Shown here: piece by piece, positions 1 through 6,824 of the stretch
How the letters are laid out: each line of letters opens with the position of its first letter
Position numbering within the stretch: position 1 is the stretch's first letter
NCBI GenBank assembly: GCA_937877765.1
Contig: CALGBN010000004.1
Coordinates: 1-11,435 of the forward strand
Length of the DNA: 11,435 nt
Direction of reading: 5' to 3'
Origin: Candidatus Bathyarchaeota archaeon
Lineage (GTDB): Archaea; Thermoproteota; Bathyarchaeia; TCS64
Notes under the pieces: model-generated
What the model was told of the DNA's origin: nothing
Seen by the model: the letters and a program-made list of their open reading frames with translations, nothing else
Databases searched by the model: none
Program-made: the position numbers and the translations under genes

Positions 1-230
1 TTATTGTACCCGGTCTCTGGGCTCTGTTTCCTAATATATGGATAGAGGACTCGGTCCATGCTGGTGGTGCGCTGTGGGTCTCCTGCGGCTCTTGGGCAAG
101 TGATTCCGTTTGTGAATGGGTTCTCCTTGCTTGCCTCTACTTTGATGATGGTGTCGTTGTCGTCTACTGTTACGTCGAGCCAGCATGCGTCTGGGCAGTC
201 ACGGGCGCACATGGTTTTTACTATTTTCAA
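1..230 (-). CDS. Molybdopterin-dependent oxidoreductase, N-terminal fragment (cut by window edge)
   Basis: Reading the reverse strand from a TTG at 230-228 gives 76 codons open to the left edge. The peptide begins MKIVKTMCARDCPDACWL and has cysteines at 8, 12, 16 and 45 (C-x3-C-x3-C-x28-C), followed by a DRVLYPYIR stretch. This is the pattern of the N-terminal 4Fe-4S domain of the DMSO reductase/formate dehydrogenase superfamily, where the cluster passes electrons to or from a bis-MGD molybdenum or tungsten centre. The TTG start is preferred over the ATG at 212 because it adds the usual short MKIVKT lead, follows an in-frame TGA directly, and has TGGTGT six bases upstream. The substrate cannot be told from this fragment, since the cofactor and active-site regions lie outside. 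No Tat signal is visible, so a cytoplasmic enzyme is likely. It is divergent from guaB across a 152-base spacer. Confidence 0.82.
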   Translation of the reverse strand, partial: MKIVKTMCARDCPDACWLDVTVDDNDTIIKVEASKENPFTNGITCPRAAGDPQRTTSMDRVLYPYIRKQSPETGYN

Positions 231-236
231 TCAGGG

Positions 237-242
237 ACACCA
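237..242 (-). promoter_or_regulatory. Ribosome binding site of the molybdopterin oxidoreductase
   Basis: On the reverse strand TGGTGT is followed by six bases and then TTG. This supports the TTG at 230 as start. The same hexamer at the same spacing precedes the TTG of guaB on the other strand. GGTG matches the core of archaeal anti-Shine-Dalgarno pairing. Confidence 0.5.
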
Positions 243-304
243 GAATACTTTATTCAGTGTTTTATTACTAAAAAAGAGGTATCCTATTTCTTGTTGCATA
301 AATG

Positions 305-329
305 GGTTAATTTTCAATTCCCATTAACC
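305..329. repeat. Inverted repeat in the divergent promoter region
   Basis: Perfect 7-base arms GGTTAAT (305-311) and ATTAACC (323-329) are separated by 11 bases. The dyad lies directly upstream of the putative guaB BRE/TATA element and between the two divergent genes, a position that would suit an operator. No regulator binding to it is known from the window, and in AT-rich DNA such a dyad can arise by chance. Confidence 0.35.
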
Positions 330-343
330 AGAAACTATATTAA
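327..343 (+). promoter_or_regulatory. Candidate guaB promoter (BRE plus TATA)
   Basis: A purine-rich BRE-like stretch (CCAGAAA, about 328-334) leads into ACTATATTAA (334-343). A start about 26 bases downstream of the TATA centre would fall near 364 and give a leader of roughly 20 bases that includes the GGTG ribosome site. This is inferred from spacing and composition alone. Confidence 0.4.
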
Positions 344-370
344 GCGCGTAATGATGTTAGGGGTTTAAAT

Positions 371-376
371 TGGTGT
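371..376 (+). promoter_or_regulatory. Ribosome binding site of guaB, fixes a TTG start
   Basis: TGGTGT at 371-376 stands six bases before the TTG at 383. The reading frame is open upstream only to a TAA at 341-343 and contains no ATG, GTG or other TTG, so this TTG is the only possible start that keeps the conserved N-terminus. Confidence 0.55.
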
Positions 377-382
377 AATGAA

Positions 383-1834
383 TTGGGTTTCCGTTCAAAA
401 TTCGAGAATGCGGAAAAAGCCCTCACCTTTAATGATGTTCTTCTTCTTCCCGGTTGGACGACACTTGAACCGAATGAAGCAGATGTGATGACAAACATCA
501 CGAAGAACGTCAAGATCAATATTCCACTTATCGCAAGCCCCATGGATACAGTAACAGAAGCCGAGATGGCTATCGCCCTAGCAAGGGAAGGAGCCCTCGG
601 AGTCCTGCATAGGAACTGTAGCACCAAGGAGGAAGTGGAGATGGCGAGGAGGGTTAAACGCGCAGAGGCTGTAATCATCAGGGACGTAGTAACAGTAAGC
701 CCCGATAGTACAGTAGAAGATCTCCTGAAACAGATGGAGGAGCATAATATCAAAGGATTCCCCGTAGTGGACGATGAGAGCAAACTACAGGGAATAGTCA
801 CATGGAGAGACGTACGCCTAGCCGAACACGACCTCAAGATACGAGACGTGATGACTGAAGAAGTAATCACCGGCACAGAGGACACCGACCTTGAGCAAGC
901 TATGAAGATACTCCACGATCATAGAATAGAGAAACTCCCCATCGTGGACAAAGATGGACGAGTACAGGGCTTAATCACTATGAAAGACATCACCCTCAAG
1001 GGCAAGTTCCAAGAAGCCGTAAGAGACGAAGAGGGTAGATTGCTCTGTGCAGCTGCTACAAGTCCCTTTGACTTACCGAGAGCCAAGGCACTAGACAAAT
1101 ACGTGGATGTCATGGTATTGGATGTTAGCCACTTCCATAACAAGAACTGCTTCGAGGCAACAAAAGAGATAATCAAGAACGTCGAGGCTGATGTCATCGT
1201 AGGTAACATCGGCACATATCAGGCAGCTGAGGACATTATCACACAACTTGATGGCGTAGCTGGGCTCAGGGTTGGCATAGGCAGCGGAAGCATCTGCAGC
1301 ACAAGTGTAGTAACACGTGCAGGAGCACCGACAATGTATGCCACAAGCCAAGTAGCTGATGCAGTCAAGACCTATGGCGCAGATATTCCAGTTATTGCTG
1401 ATGGGGGTATGAGAAACCCTGGTGATGTGGCGGTAGCTATGGCCGTAGGAGCAAGTGCAGCCATGATGGGCAACGTCTTCGCAGGGTGCAGTGAGAGCCC
1501 CGGTAGGCTAGTCGCCATGGAGGGACGCTACTACAAAGAATACTATGGCATGGGAAGCGCCAAGGCTCGTGAGAAACGCTTCGTCATGGATAGATACAGC
1601 AAGCCAAGTAAGTCTATCAATGAGGGCGTCGAAGGCTGGGTACCTTACAGGGGACCAGTCAAGGAGATTCTCGGTGAGTTCACAGGCGGCTTGAAGGCAG
1701 CTATGGGCTATGTGGGGGCTTCTACGATTCCAGAGGTATGGGAGAAGGCTAAGCTAGCACTTGTTACTGAGCGTGGTGCTTCTGAGGCAGCGCCTCACGA
1801 TATTTTCCGTCCGGGTCCAAGCAGGACTATTTAA
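383..1834 (+). CDS. guaB: Inosine-5'-monophosphate dehydrogenase with CBS domain pair
   Basis: The enzyme oxidises IMP to XMP with NAD, the committed step to GMP, in the cytoplasm. The 483 residues match the usual family length. Order of parts: N-terminal barrel segment with [11 protein letters not shown] (15-24); two CBS domains (about 95-148 and 154-208), which in the family bind adenine nucleotides and regulate activity; the second barrel half with GSGSICST (300-307), in which Cys305 is the catalytic thiol and Thr307 its partner; IADGG (338-342); YGMGS (388-392); the flap Arg404-Tyr405 dyad; and [11 protein letters not shown] (414-424). Oddities: the usual D-S-x-x-G of the NAD site is DVSHF (247-251), the Gln after G-x-P is Thr317, and YRGMGS reads YYGMGS. 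Because the CBS-containing GuaB1 of mycobacteria is a GMP reductase, that activity is an alternative, but the kept R-Y dyad favours IMP dehydrogenase. The gene is followed by a T-run. Confidence 0.93.
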   Translation: MGFRSKFENAEKALTFNDVLLLPGWTTLEPNEADVMTNITKNVKINIPLIASPMDTVTEAEMAIALAREGALGVLHRNCSTKEEVEMARRVKRAEAVIIRDVVTVSPDSTVEDLLKQMEEHNIKGFPVVDDESKLQGIVTWRDVRLAEHDLKIRDVMTEEVITGTEDTDLEQAMKILHDHRIEKLPIVDKDGRVQGLITMKDITLKGKFQEAVRDEEGRLLCAAATSPFDLPRAKALDKYVDVMVLDVSHFHNKNCFEATKEIIKNVEADVIVGNIGTYQAAEDIITQLDGVAGLRVGIGSGSICSTSVVTRAGAPTMYATSQVADAVKTYGADIPVIADGGMRNPGDVAVAMAVGASAAMMGNVFAGCSESPGRLVAMEGRYYKEYYGMGSAKAREKRFVMDRYSKPSKSINEGVEGWVPYRGPVKEILGEFTGGLKAAMGYVGASTIPEVWEKAKLALVTERGASEAAPHDIFRPGPSRTI

Positions 1835-1839
1835 TCCCA

Positions 1840-1845
1840 TTTTTT
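1840..1845 (+). terminator. T-run terminator after guaB
   Basis: Six T residues begin five bases after the guaB stop and are followed by a further TTTT at 1852-1855. No hairpin precedes them, as is usual for archaeal intrinsic termination. Confidence 0.4.
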
Positions 1846-1889
1846 GGTTAGTTTTAGATACTTCTCAGATATTTCTTGTTTCGGTTATT

Positions 1890-4028
1890 ATGAATAGAGG
1901 GTGGCTTGGAGCCGCAGAGATAACGCCAGCGGGTAGGGTAGTTGCTGGTGTTCATGGGTCATGGAAGCTCGTGTATTATGTGGGGAAATATGGTATTGAT
2001 GATGGAGGCAGCATCAGGGTCGCGCATCGGAGTGTCAGTGATATTGAGAGCCCACAGTTCAGTGATCCAAAGGGTTCAGGATACTGCACGGTCTCCGCTA
2101 GTCGAGATGTACGCCTAGAATACAGGTACAGCAGAAGAGGTCATATTCGCCCCTTCAGGGTAGCCATTCAGATAGATGTACGTGACGGCAGCCTTTACGA
2201 GGGAGACACCATCACCATTGTACTGGGTGACAAGAGCAAAGGCTCACCCGGACTACGAGCTCAGACATTCAGGGAACAGGAGCACATCTTCAAGGTGCTG
2301 GTAGATCCCTTTGGGACTGGACTCTTTGAAGAAATAGAGGAATCACCTAGAGTCCAGATTATCGGTGGAGGTGTCGATAGAATTGATATCTCGGCTCCTT
2401 CCGGTGCAGTGGTTGGGGATCCTTTTGATGTAGTTGTAAGGGCTGTGGATGGTTATGGTAACAGGTGTGACGATTATCGTGGAGAAGTCAGCTTTGATGG
2501 ACTTGATGTTCAACCCTATAGATTCACTGAAGCGGATATAGGAGCCCACAGGTTCAGAGTAAAACTGGATAAAGCTGGTTTACAGACCATCAAGATAACC
2601 GATAACATGGGGCACAAAGCTGAGTCAAACCCAGTAATGATGCTCAAAGAAGAGCCACAATACAAGCTATTTTGGGGCGACATGCATGGACAGACCAAGC
2701 AAACCGTGGGAACAGGCACAGTAGACGAGTACTTTAGCTTCCTCCGAGACATGGCGGGCATGGATTTCGGAGGCTGGCAAGGCAACGATTTCCAGATAAC
2801 AAAAGAGCTGTGGAAAGAAGTCAAACAGAAAACCAAAGAGTATAACGATCCGGGAAAGCTGGTGGTTTTCCTCGGTTACGAGTGGAGTGGACTCACACCA
2901 GCGGGAGGAGACCATAACATCTACTTCTTTGGAGACGAGGGAGCGCTTCACAGGAGCGATCACTGGCTCATTGAGGACAAATCAGACGCGGATACAGACA
3001 GATACCCCATCGACAAACTGTGGAAAGAGTTCAAAGAGAGAAAAGACGTAATGGGGGTAGCGCATATTGGTGGACGTCACGCGAACCTAGACTACTGGAC
3101 ACCAGAACATGTCCCATTGATCGAGGTTCACAGCCATCATGGCACATTCGAGTGGTTTCTAGAGGAGGCGCTGAACAGAGGCTACAAGGTAGGCTTCATA
3201 GCCACAAGCGATGACCATACATGTAGACCGGGATACACATTAACAACACAGGACTTTACCACAAGAGGCGGGTACACTGCAGTCTACGCGGAGGAGCTTA
3301 CACGAGAAGCCCTCTGGGAAGCATTCTGGGCGAGAAGAGTCTATGGAACCACTGGTGAACGTATCATTCTCGATGTCAATGTGGATGGTCACAAGATGGG
3401 TGAAGAAATAGACGCAAAGGACTCTGTAGGCGTATCAGTGAATGTGCATGGCACCAAGTCATTACACTCAATAGAGGTAATGAGAAGCACAGAATGCGTC
3501 TACAGACACCCATTCGCGGACCCGGTTGATGAAGAGAAGCTCATCAAAATACAGTGGATGGGAGCCAGAGTAAAGAGCAGACCAAAGATAGTAAACTGGA
3601 ACGGGGGTCTGAGTATCGATAAAGGCAAAATTATATCATACCGAGAGTACGCCTTCGACTATATTCATCAGGGAGTTAGACAAGTCAATGAGAAAGAATT
3701 AGAATGGAATAGCTCAACGGGTGGAGACCCAGATGGTGTAGTTCTTGAATTAGACGTACCTAGAGAAGCTGTGATCAGCTTCCAGAGTAACCCAGTCAGT
3801 TTCCAGTTCAAACCTGCTGAAATAACCGCTATACCCTATATTACTGAGATAGGTCCAGTGAATCAACGTGTTATTGTTCAGGCGATCACCAAGAAAACAA
3901 CGCCTAAGAATCTAGCATTTGACACAAGGGTTGATCTCGTTGATGGATTGAACCCGGTGTGGGTTAAGGTTACCCAAGAGGACGGCTCTATGGCTTGGAG
4001 TAGCCCGGTATATGTTAACCATATTTAG
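1890..4028 (+). CDS. DUF3604 (PHP-like) metal-dependent hydrolase-type protein with N-terminal Ig-like domain
   Basis: This is a 712-residue protein of unknown reaction. The frame stays open back into guaB, but the ATG at 1890 is the first sensible start after it; no ribosome site is visible, so a leaderless message is possible (TTTTAGATA at 1852-1860 as TATA). Residues about 162-247 look like an Ig-like beta domain. From about 262 the DUF3604 domain follows: WGDMHGQT (262-269; Asp264, His266), GNDFQ (298-302), GYEWSG (329-334; Glu331), AHIGG (His392), EVHSHHG (His414) and SDDH (440-443). These are spaced like the metal ligands of PHP-fold phosphoesterases. The D-x-H-x-H and TDH motifs typical of the fold read D-M-H-G-Q and GND here, which I recall as a feature of one DUF3604 subfamily. 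No signal peptide is seen, so it should be cytoplasmic. It sits between guaB and purH, which suggests but does not show a link to nucleotides. Confidence 0.82.
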   Translation: MNRGWLGAAEITPAGRVVAGVHGSWKLVYYVGKYGIDDGGSIRVAHRSVSDIESPQFSDPKGSGYCTVSASRDVRLEYRYSRRGHIRPFRVAIQIDVRDGSLYEGDTITIVLGDKSKGSPGLRAQTFREQEHIFKVLVDPFGTGLFEEIEESPRVQIIGGGVDRIDISAPSGAVVGDPFDVVVRAVDGYGNRCDDYRGEVSFDGLDVQPYRFTEADIGAHRFRVKLDKAGLQTIKITDNMGHKAESNPVMMLKEEPQYKLFWGDMHGQTKQTVGTGTVDEYFSFLRDMAGMDFGGWQGNDFQITKELWKEVKQKTKEYNDPGKLVVFLGYEWSGLTPAGGDHNIYFFGDEGALHRSDHWLIEDKSDADTDRYPIDKLWKEFKERKDVMGVAHIGGRHANLDYWTPEHVPLIEVHSHHGTFEWFLEEALNRGYKVGFIATSDDHTCRPGYTLTTQDFTTRGGYTAVYAEELTREALWEAFWARRVYGTTGERIILDVNVDGHKMGEEIDAKDSVGVSVNVHGTKSLHSIEVMRSTECVYRHPFADPVDEEKLIKIQWMGARVKSRPKIVNWNGGLSIDKGKIISYREYAFDYIHQGVRQVNEKELEWNSSTGGDPDGVVLELDVPREAVISFQSNPVSFQFKPAEITAIPYITEIGPVNQRVIVQAITKKTTPKNLAFDTRVDLVDGLNPVWVKVTQEDGSMAWSSPVYVNHI

Positions 4029-4037
4029 TGGTTCAGG

Positions 4038-4050
4038 TTTTCTATTTTTT
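4038..4050 (+). terminator. T-rich terminator after the DUF3604 gene
   Basis: TTTTCTATTTTTT begins nine bases after the TAG stop at 4026-4028. It has no stem before it and fits archaeal U-tract termination, separating this gene from purH. Confidence 0.4.
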
Positions 4051-4081
4051 CATCAATATTACATTTCTATGTAACCCAAAG

Positions 4082-4090
4082 CCTATAATT
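4082..4090 (+). promoter_or_regulatory. Candidate promoter of the split purH pair
   Basis: CCTATAATT (4082-4090), preceded by a purine stretch (CCCAAAG), resembles a BRE/TATA element and would place the transcript start near 4112. A second TATA-like string (CTATATGCTATA, 4096-4107) lies closer, but it would place the start near 4128 and leave the ribosome site untranscribed. Confidence 0.3.
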
Positions 4091-4116
4091 GCCACCTATA
4101 TGCTATAGAAACATTC

Positions 4117-4121
4117 GAGGG
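4117..4121 (+). promoter_or_regulatory. Ribosome binding site deciding a TTG start for purH N-half
   Basis: GAGGG lies seven bases before the TTG at 4129. An in-frame TAG occupies 4126-4128, directly before the TTG, and the conserved ALISVYDK begins four residues later, so no other start can serve. Confidence 0.6.
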
Positions 4122-4128
4122 AAACTAG

Positions 4129-4725
4129 TTGATAAAAAAAGCATTAATCAGCGTATACGATAAGCAGGGACTGGAAACACTGGTACCTGCACTCGCAAAA
4201 TATGGTATAAAGATAATCAGCAGCGGAGGCACAGCCAGACGCATCAAAGAGATCGGATACAAAGACCTCGTTGAAGTCAGCGAATACACTGGACACCCAG
4301 AGAGTCCTGGCGGACTAGTAAAGACACTTCACCCCAAGGTCCACGGAGGACTACTTCTAGACAGAGATGAGCCAGAACACGCAAAGTGGATGAAAGAAAA
4401 CAAAATCGAGTCAATTGATCTTGTCGTGGTCAACCTATACCCATTTGAGAAAGTTGTAGCTGGTGGAGCGGATCTAGAGACCGCAGGTCACAATATTGAC
4501 ATTGGTGGACCAACCATGACCAGAAGCGCTGCTAAGGCTAGTTTGCTCTATGATAAGACGTGTATCGTCTCAGATCCAGCCCAGTATCCGGAAATAATCA
4601 AGACCCTCGATGAAAACAATGGAGAGCTAACCACTGAACTCAGAAAGCGTTATGCTCTCTTGGCATTCAAGCGAACAGCGGGTTATGATGCCGCTATCGT
4701 ATCATATTTGGAGGAAACACTATGA
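4129..4725 (+). CDS. purH: IMP cyclohydrolase (stand-alone N-terminal half of PurH, MGS-like domain)
   Basis: This enzyme closes FAICAR to IMP, the last step of de novo purine synthesis. In most bacteria it is the N-terminal ~200 residues of a ~520-residue bifunctional PurH; here it is a complete 198-residue protein with its own stop. Visible motifs are ALISVYDK (5-12), SSGGTARR (31-38), GGLVKTLHPKVHGG (61-74), VNLYPFE (101-107), NIDIGGPTMTRSAAK (122-136) and TAGYDAAIVSYL (183-194). Lys65, Tyr104, Asp124 and Lys136 match the residues implicated in the human cyclohydrolase (Lys66, Tyr104, Asp125, Lys137). The bacterial DGRVKTLHP reads GGLVKTLHP. The stop overlaps the ATG of the transformylase gene (ATGA), so the two are surely co-transcribed and translationally coupled. 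It is distinct from the archaeal PurO type of cyclohydrolase. Confidence 0.93.
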   Translation: MIKKALISVYDKQGLETLVPALAKYGIKIISSGGTARRIKEIGYKDLVEVSEYTGHPESPGGLVKTLHPKVHGGLLLDRDEPEHAKWMKENKIESIDLVVVNLYPFEKVVAGGADLETAGHNIDIGGPTMTRSAAKASLLYDKTCIVSDPAQYPEIIKTLDENNGELTTELRKRYALLAFKRTAGYDAAIVSYLEETL

Positions 4726-5798
4726 GTAAACCCAAATCCATGAGGAAGAAATACAGTACAGCTCTCGAAGAGGACTTCCCCGAGACCATAAAGATCACAA
4801 TAGGTGAAAACGAGACCACCTACAGAAAACACATGAGCCTACGTTATGGTGAGAACCCCCACCAGCCAGCTGCCTTCTACAGCCCAACAGAAGGCCCACT
4901 GACAGTAGGAGACATCAAACTACTCAAGTCGGGTAAATCAGGTCTCAGCATGACCAACGTAGAAGACGCCAACAACAGCATGAGAATCGTCAGCTACTTT
5001 GATCAACCAGCCTGCGCCGTTATGAAGCACGTAAACCCAAGCGGAGCAGCAGCCCAGAACAAGGATGAGCCACTAGTAGAAGTCTACAAGAAAGCAAGAG
5101 ACTGCGATGCCTTAGCAGCCTTCGGTAGCGTTGCAGGTTTCAACTGCGAGGTAGACGTTGCTACAGCCGAGGAGATTATGAACAGCTACGTCGAAGGGGT
5201 AGTTGCCCCAAGCTACGAGGAGGGGTGTATGGAGTTCTTCAACAAGAAGAAAAACATCAGGATCATGCAGGTAGACGGCCTCGAAGAGATGAGCAAATAC
5301 ATGGGAGACCTAATGTGGCCGCTTGACATCAGCGTACAGATGGACGGAAGCCTCGTCTTACAGGCACCCATGCTTACCAAGCTCAAGACAGTTAATGATC
5401 TCAGAGTAGTTACCGAGAGAAAGCCTACGGCTCAGGAGCTCAAGGACATGCTGTTTAGCTGGTATGTTTGTATGAATGTGAGAAGCAACGGTGTATTGCT
5501 AGGTAAGGATAACGCGACAATCGGTATCGGTACAGGTCAACAGGACAGGGTTACCGCGGTTAAGCTAGCTCTGGAGAAGGCAGAAATGCGTGGGCATCTG
5601 GAAGAGATACCCGGTAGCGTACTAGCGTCAGATGGATTCTTCCCATTCAGAGACAGCATTGACCTCTTGGCTGAGTACGGTGTTAAGGCATGTGTTCAGC
5701 CCGGGGGAAGCATCAGGGACAAGGAAGTTATCGCTGCCTGCGACGAGCATGGTATCGCCATGGTCTTTACGGATGAACGATGTTTCCGTCACTTCTAA
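4722..5798 (+). CDS. purH: AICAR formyltransferase (stand-alone C-terminal half of PurH)
   Basis: The product transfers a formyl group from 10-formyl-tetrahydrofolate to AICAR, giving FAICAR for the cyclohydrolase encoded just upstream. At 358 residues it covers the whole transformylase part. Motifs in order: LRYGENPHQ (40-48); KHVNPSG (102-108), with the catalytic Lys102-His103 pair; the AAFGS element (132-136); VAPSYEE (161-167); KKKNIRI (175-181); VRSNGVLL (253-260); GIGTGQQDRV (268-277); ASDGFFPF (302-309); QPGGSIRD (326-333) and the terminal RCFRHF. The first ~20 residues are charged and not conserved, and replace the linker of the fused enzyme. ATG 4722 overlaps the upstream stop by four bases. 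Its presence implies a folate-type formyl donor rather than the formate- and ATP-dependent PurP of many archaea, unless an analogue such as tetrahydromethanopterin is used. Confidence 0.94.
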   Translation: MSKPKSMRKKYSTALEEDFPETIKITIGENETTYRKHMSLRYGENPHQPAAFYSPTEGPLTVGDIKLLKSGKSGLSMTNVEDANNSMRIVSYFDQPACAVMKHVNPSGAAAQNKDEPLVEVYKKARDCDALAAFGSVAGFNCEVDVATAEEIMNSYVEGVVAPSYEEGCMEFFNKKKNIRIMQVDGLEEMSKYMGDLMWPLDISVQMDGSLVLQAPMLTKLKTVNDLRVVTERKPTAQELKDMLFSWYVCMNVRSNGVLLGKDNATIGIGTGQQDRVTAVKLALEKAEMRGHLEEIPGSVLASDGFFPFRDSIDLLAEYGVKACVQPGGSIRDKEVIAACDEHGIAMVFTDERCFRHF

Positions 5799-5963
5799 AT
5801 TGAATATTGTCTTATCCCAAATTTAAACTCCAGATTATATCAAACTCATCTTCAGCCACAAACAAGTACCGCCCAAAATCGGAATACTACGAGACACGAG
5901 AAGAATATCAATCAAAAACATGGAACATTATAAATCTTAACACGGAAACCAAGCAGACCTAGT

Positions 5964-6046
5964 AAGGATAGTAACCATCCACAAACTCGTCTAGAAAAAT
6001 AATCAGAGTATTATGGGGTTATAGAACCCAACTATCCCAACTATGA
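5964..6046 (-). repeat. Diverged direct repeat, copy A
   Basis: This aligns without gaps to copy B at an offset of exactly 183 bases. The block AACCATCCACAAACT is identical at 5973-5987 and 6156-6170, and ATAGAACCC at 6021-6029 matches 6204-6212. By hand count 47 of 69 core positions agree. On the reverse strand both copies spell EFVDGxYP, but copy A has in-frame stops before and after it. A small hairpin GGGTT-ATAG-AACCC lies at 6016-6029. The strand is given for the shared reading frame. Confidence 0.6.
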
Positions 6047-6146
6047 CAACTCTGCAGAAAGAAATCAAAACTAAATGAAGAGAAATCTGTACTAAGAAAA
6101 AAGGTTTGAAGCTTTAGGACGACAGCGGGCTTAGAAGGTGCATAAT

Positions 6147-6229
6147 GAGGATATGAACCATCCACAAACTCCCTCTGAAATAATTCTAGATCAGTGTGGG
6201 TATATAGAACCCTCTTATCCTCCTTATAC
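6147..6229 (-). repeat. Diverged direct repeat, copy B
   Basis: This is the second copy of the element, 183 bases (61 codons) from copy A and in the same reverse-strand frame. Here the frame is open and reads VLYTHTDLELFQREFVDG. The hairpin position is kept in a slightly altered form (GGGT 6198-6201, ACCC 6209-6212). Conservation of both a peptide and a hairpin leaves open whether the unit was protein-coding or an RNA/DNA element. Confidence 0.6.
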
Positions 6230-6466
6230 TCATTTTGAGACACAGACTAAGTAAATCAAACAGTGAGATTATTCCCAGAAGAGCTGTGGATCAAGTGATA
6301 CAGGTGCTCTATTAAGGCATCCATTTTACCCAAGCAATTGGTTCTATTAATATAATTACATCAGTTAGATCTATTAGCTTTAGAAATAATTGGATACAAT
6401 CAGGCTCGTTAGTATAGTTATGTTCTAATGAAAAATGGTTTCATGTAATTCTATTTAGGGTCTGCA

Positions 6467-6486
6467 GTATAATCAAAAAACAGGAG
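6467..6486 (+). promoter_or_regulatory. Candidate TATA box and ribosome site of the 77-residue gene
   Basis: AGTATAAT (6466-6473) is centred 27 bases before the ATG at 6497, the spacing of a leaderless archaeal promoter. AGGAG at 6482-6486, ten bases before the ATG, looks like a ribosome site. The two cannot both work in one transcript, so a promoter further upstream (for example TAGTATAGTTA near 6411) may be the real one. Confidence 0.3.
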
Positions 6487-6496
6487 TTATTACTAA

Positions 6497-6730
6497 ATGG
6501 GTAAAGGAGACCGTAGAGTCCGTTTGAGTGAGCGTGAAGTCGAATTAGTTCTTACTGGCTTATTATTGGTTGTTGAAACTATAGATAATGACCCGTTATC
6601 TGATGAGGCCATAGTTTTAGCTGAAAGACTTTGTCAAAATAAGCCAGGGAGACCTGGAGGGCGTTTAGATGCTAAGGCAGTTGGGTTGTGGAGAGATGCT
6701 CAGCGTCGTGCTTATGAGAAAAAATGGTAA
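6497..6730 (+). CDS. Small hypothetical protein, 77 residues
   Basis: I do not recognise this family. The protein has a basic N-terminus (MGKGDRRVRLSERE), a predicted helical hydrophobic stretch (about 16-28, VELVLTGLLLVVE) too short and too acidic at its ends to be a clear membrane segment, a second likely helix (35-47), a Gly/Pro-rich turn (NKPGRPGGR, 48-56), and a basic, tryptophan-ended tail (WRDAQRRAYEKKW). The shape would suit a small nucleic-acid-binding or helical-bundle protein, but this is inference. A ribosome site (AGGAG) stands ten bases upstream. Codon use differs from the surrounding genes: six of ten arginines are CGT and six of eleven leucines are TTA, where the neighbours prefer AGA/AGG and CTA/CTC. 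This suggests recent acquisition. It is isolated between AT-rich spacers and convergent with the arginine-deiminase-like gene. Confidence 0.6.
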   Translation: MGKGDRRVRLSEREVELVLTGLLLVVETIDNDPLSDEAIVLAERLCQNKPGRPGGRLDAKAVGLWRDAQRRAYEKKW

Positions 6731-6769
6731 TGGATCCATTATTTTCAGGTCATAGTAGAATGGATCCAT
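6728..6769. repeat. Paired palindromes at the 3' end of the 77-residue gene
   Basis: TAATGGATCCATTA (6728-6741) is a perfect 14-base palindrome whose first three bases are the gene's stop codon. Its 10-base core ATGGATCCAT recurs perfectly at 6760-6769. The copies are exactly 30 bases apart, close to three helical turns. This could be a paired protein-binding site or a hairpin-forming 3' end. Confidence 0.55.
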
Positions 6770-6810
6770 AAAAGAGGCGAAAATAAATGCTTTTTGGCTA
6801 AAAGAGTCTG

Positions 6811-6824
6811 TTTTCTGTGTTTTT
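6811..6824 (+). terminator. T-rich terminator of the rightward small gene
   Basis: TTTTCTGTGTTTTT lies about 80 bases past the stop of the 77-residue gene; a shorter T5 is at 6791-6795. Just beyond is an unusual CpG-bearing string with the small palindromes CGATCG (6828-6833) and GTACGTAC (6841-6848). Confidence 0.3.

Larger units (their letters stand above)
5799..6496. other. 698-base AT-rich intergenic region without a convincing gene
   Basis: No open frame on either strand has a recognisable product. It contains the two copies of an ~83-base element (described separately) and a possible TATA and ribosome site for the next gene near its right end. A reverse-strand frame of about 74 codons (6243-6019, GTG start) spans one copy and reaches the other, but lacks a ribosome site and resembles no family I know. 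No tRNA-like T-loop or C/D-box pattern was found. It could be a decayed gene or an old insertion scar. Confidence 0.5.

Noticed and set aside
58..327. Open frame of 89 codons on the + strand
   Set aside because: It lies over the reverse-strand molybdopterin oxidoreductase N-terminus, whose cysteine pattern is clear; the + frame peptide has no recognisable features.
1761..1889. Longer DUF3604 protein starting inside guaB
   Set aside because: It would overlap guaB by 74 bases and add 43 residues translated from guaB's other frame and a T-rich terminator; the ATG at 1890 begins the plausible protein.
6019..6243. Reverse-strand 74-codon gene in the AT-rich gap
   Set aside because: It has a GTG start without a ribosome site, low-complexity Phe/Ser composition in the second half, and runs into a diverged copy with stops; treated as a repeat element or remnant and not as a gene.
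5799..6496. CRISPR array or tRNA gene in the gap
   Set aside because: Only two diverged copies of one element exist, with no regular spacer-repeat series, and no cloverleaf or GGTTCRA T-loop is present.
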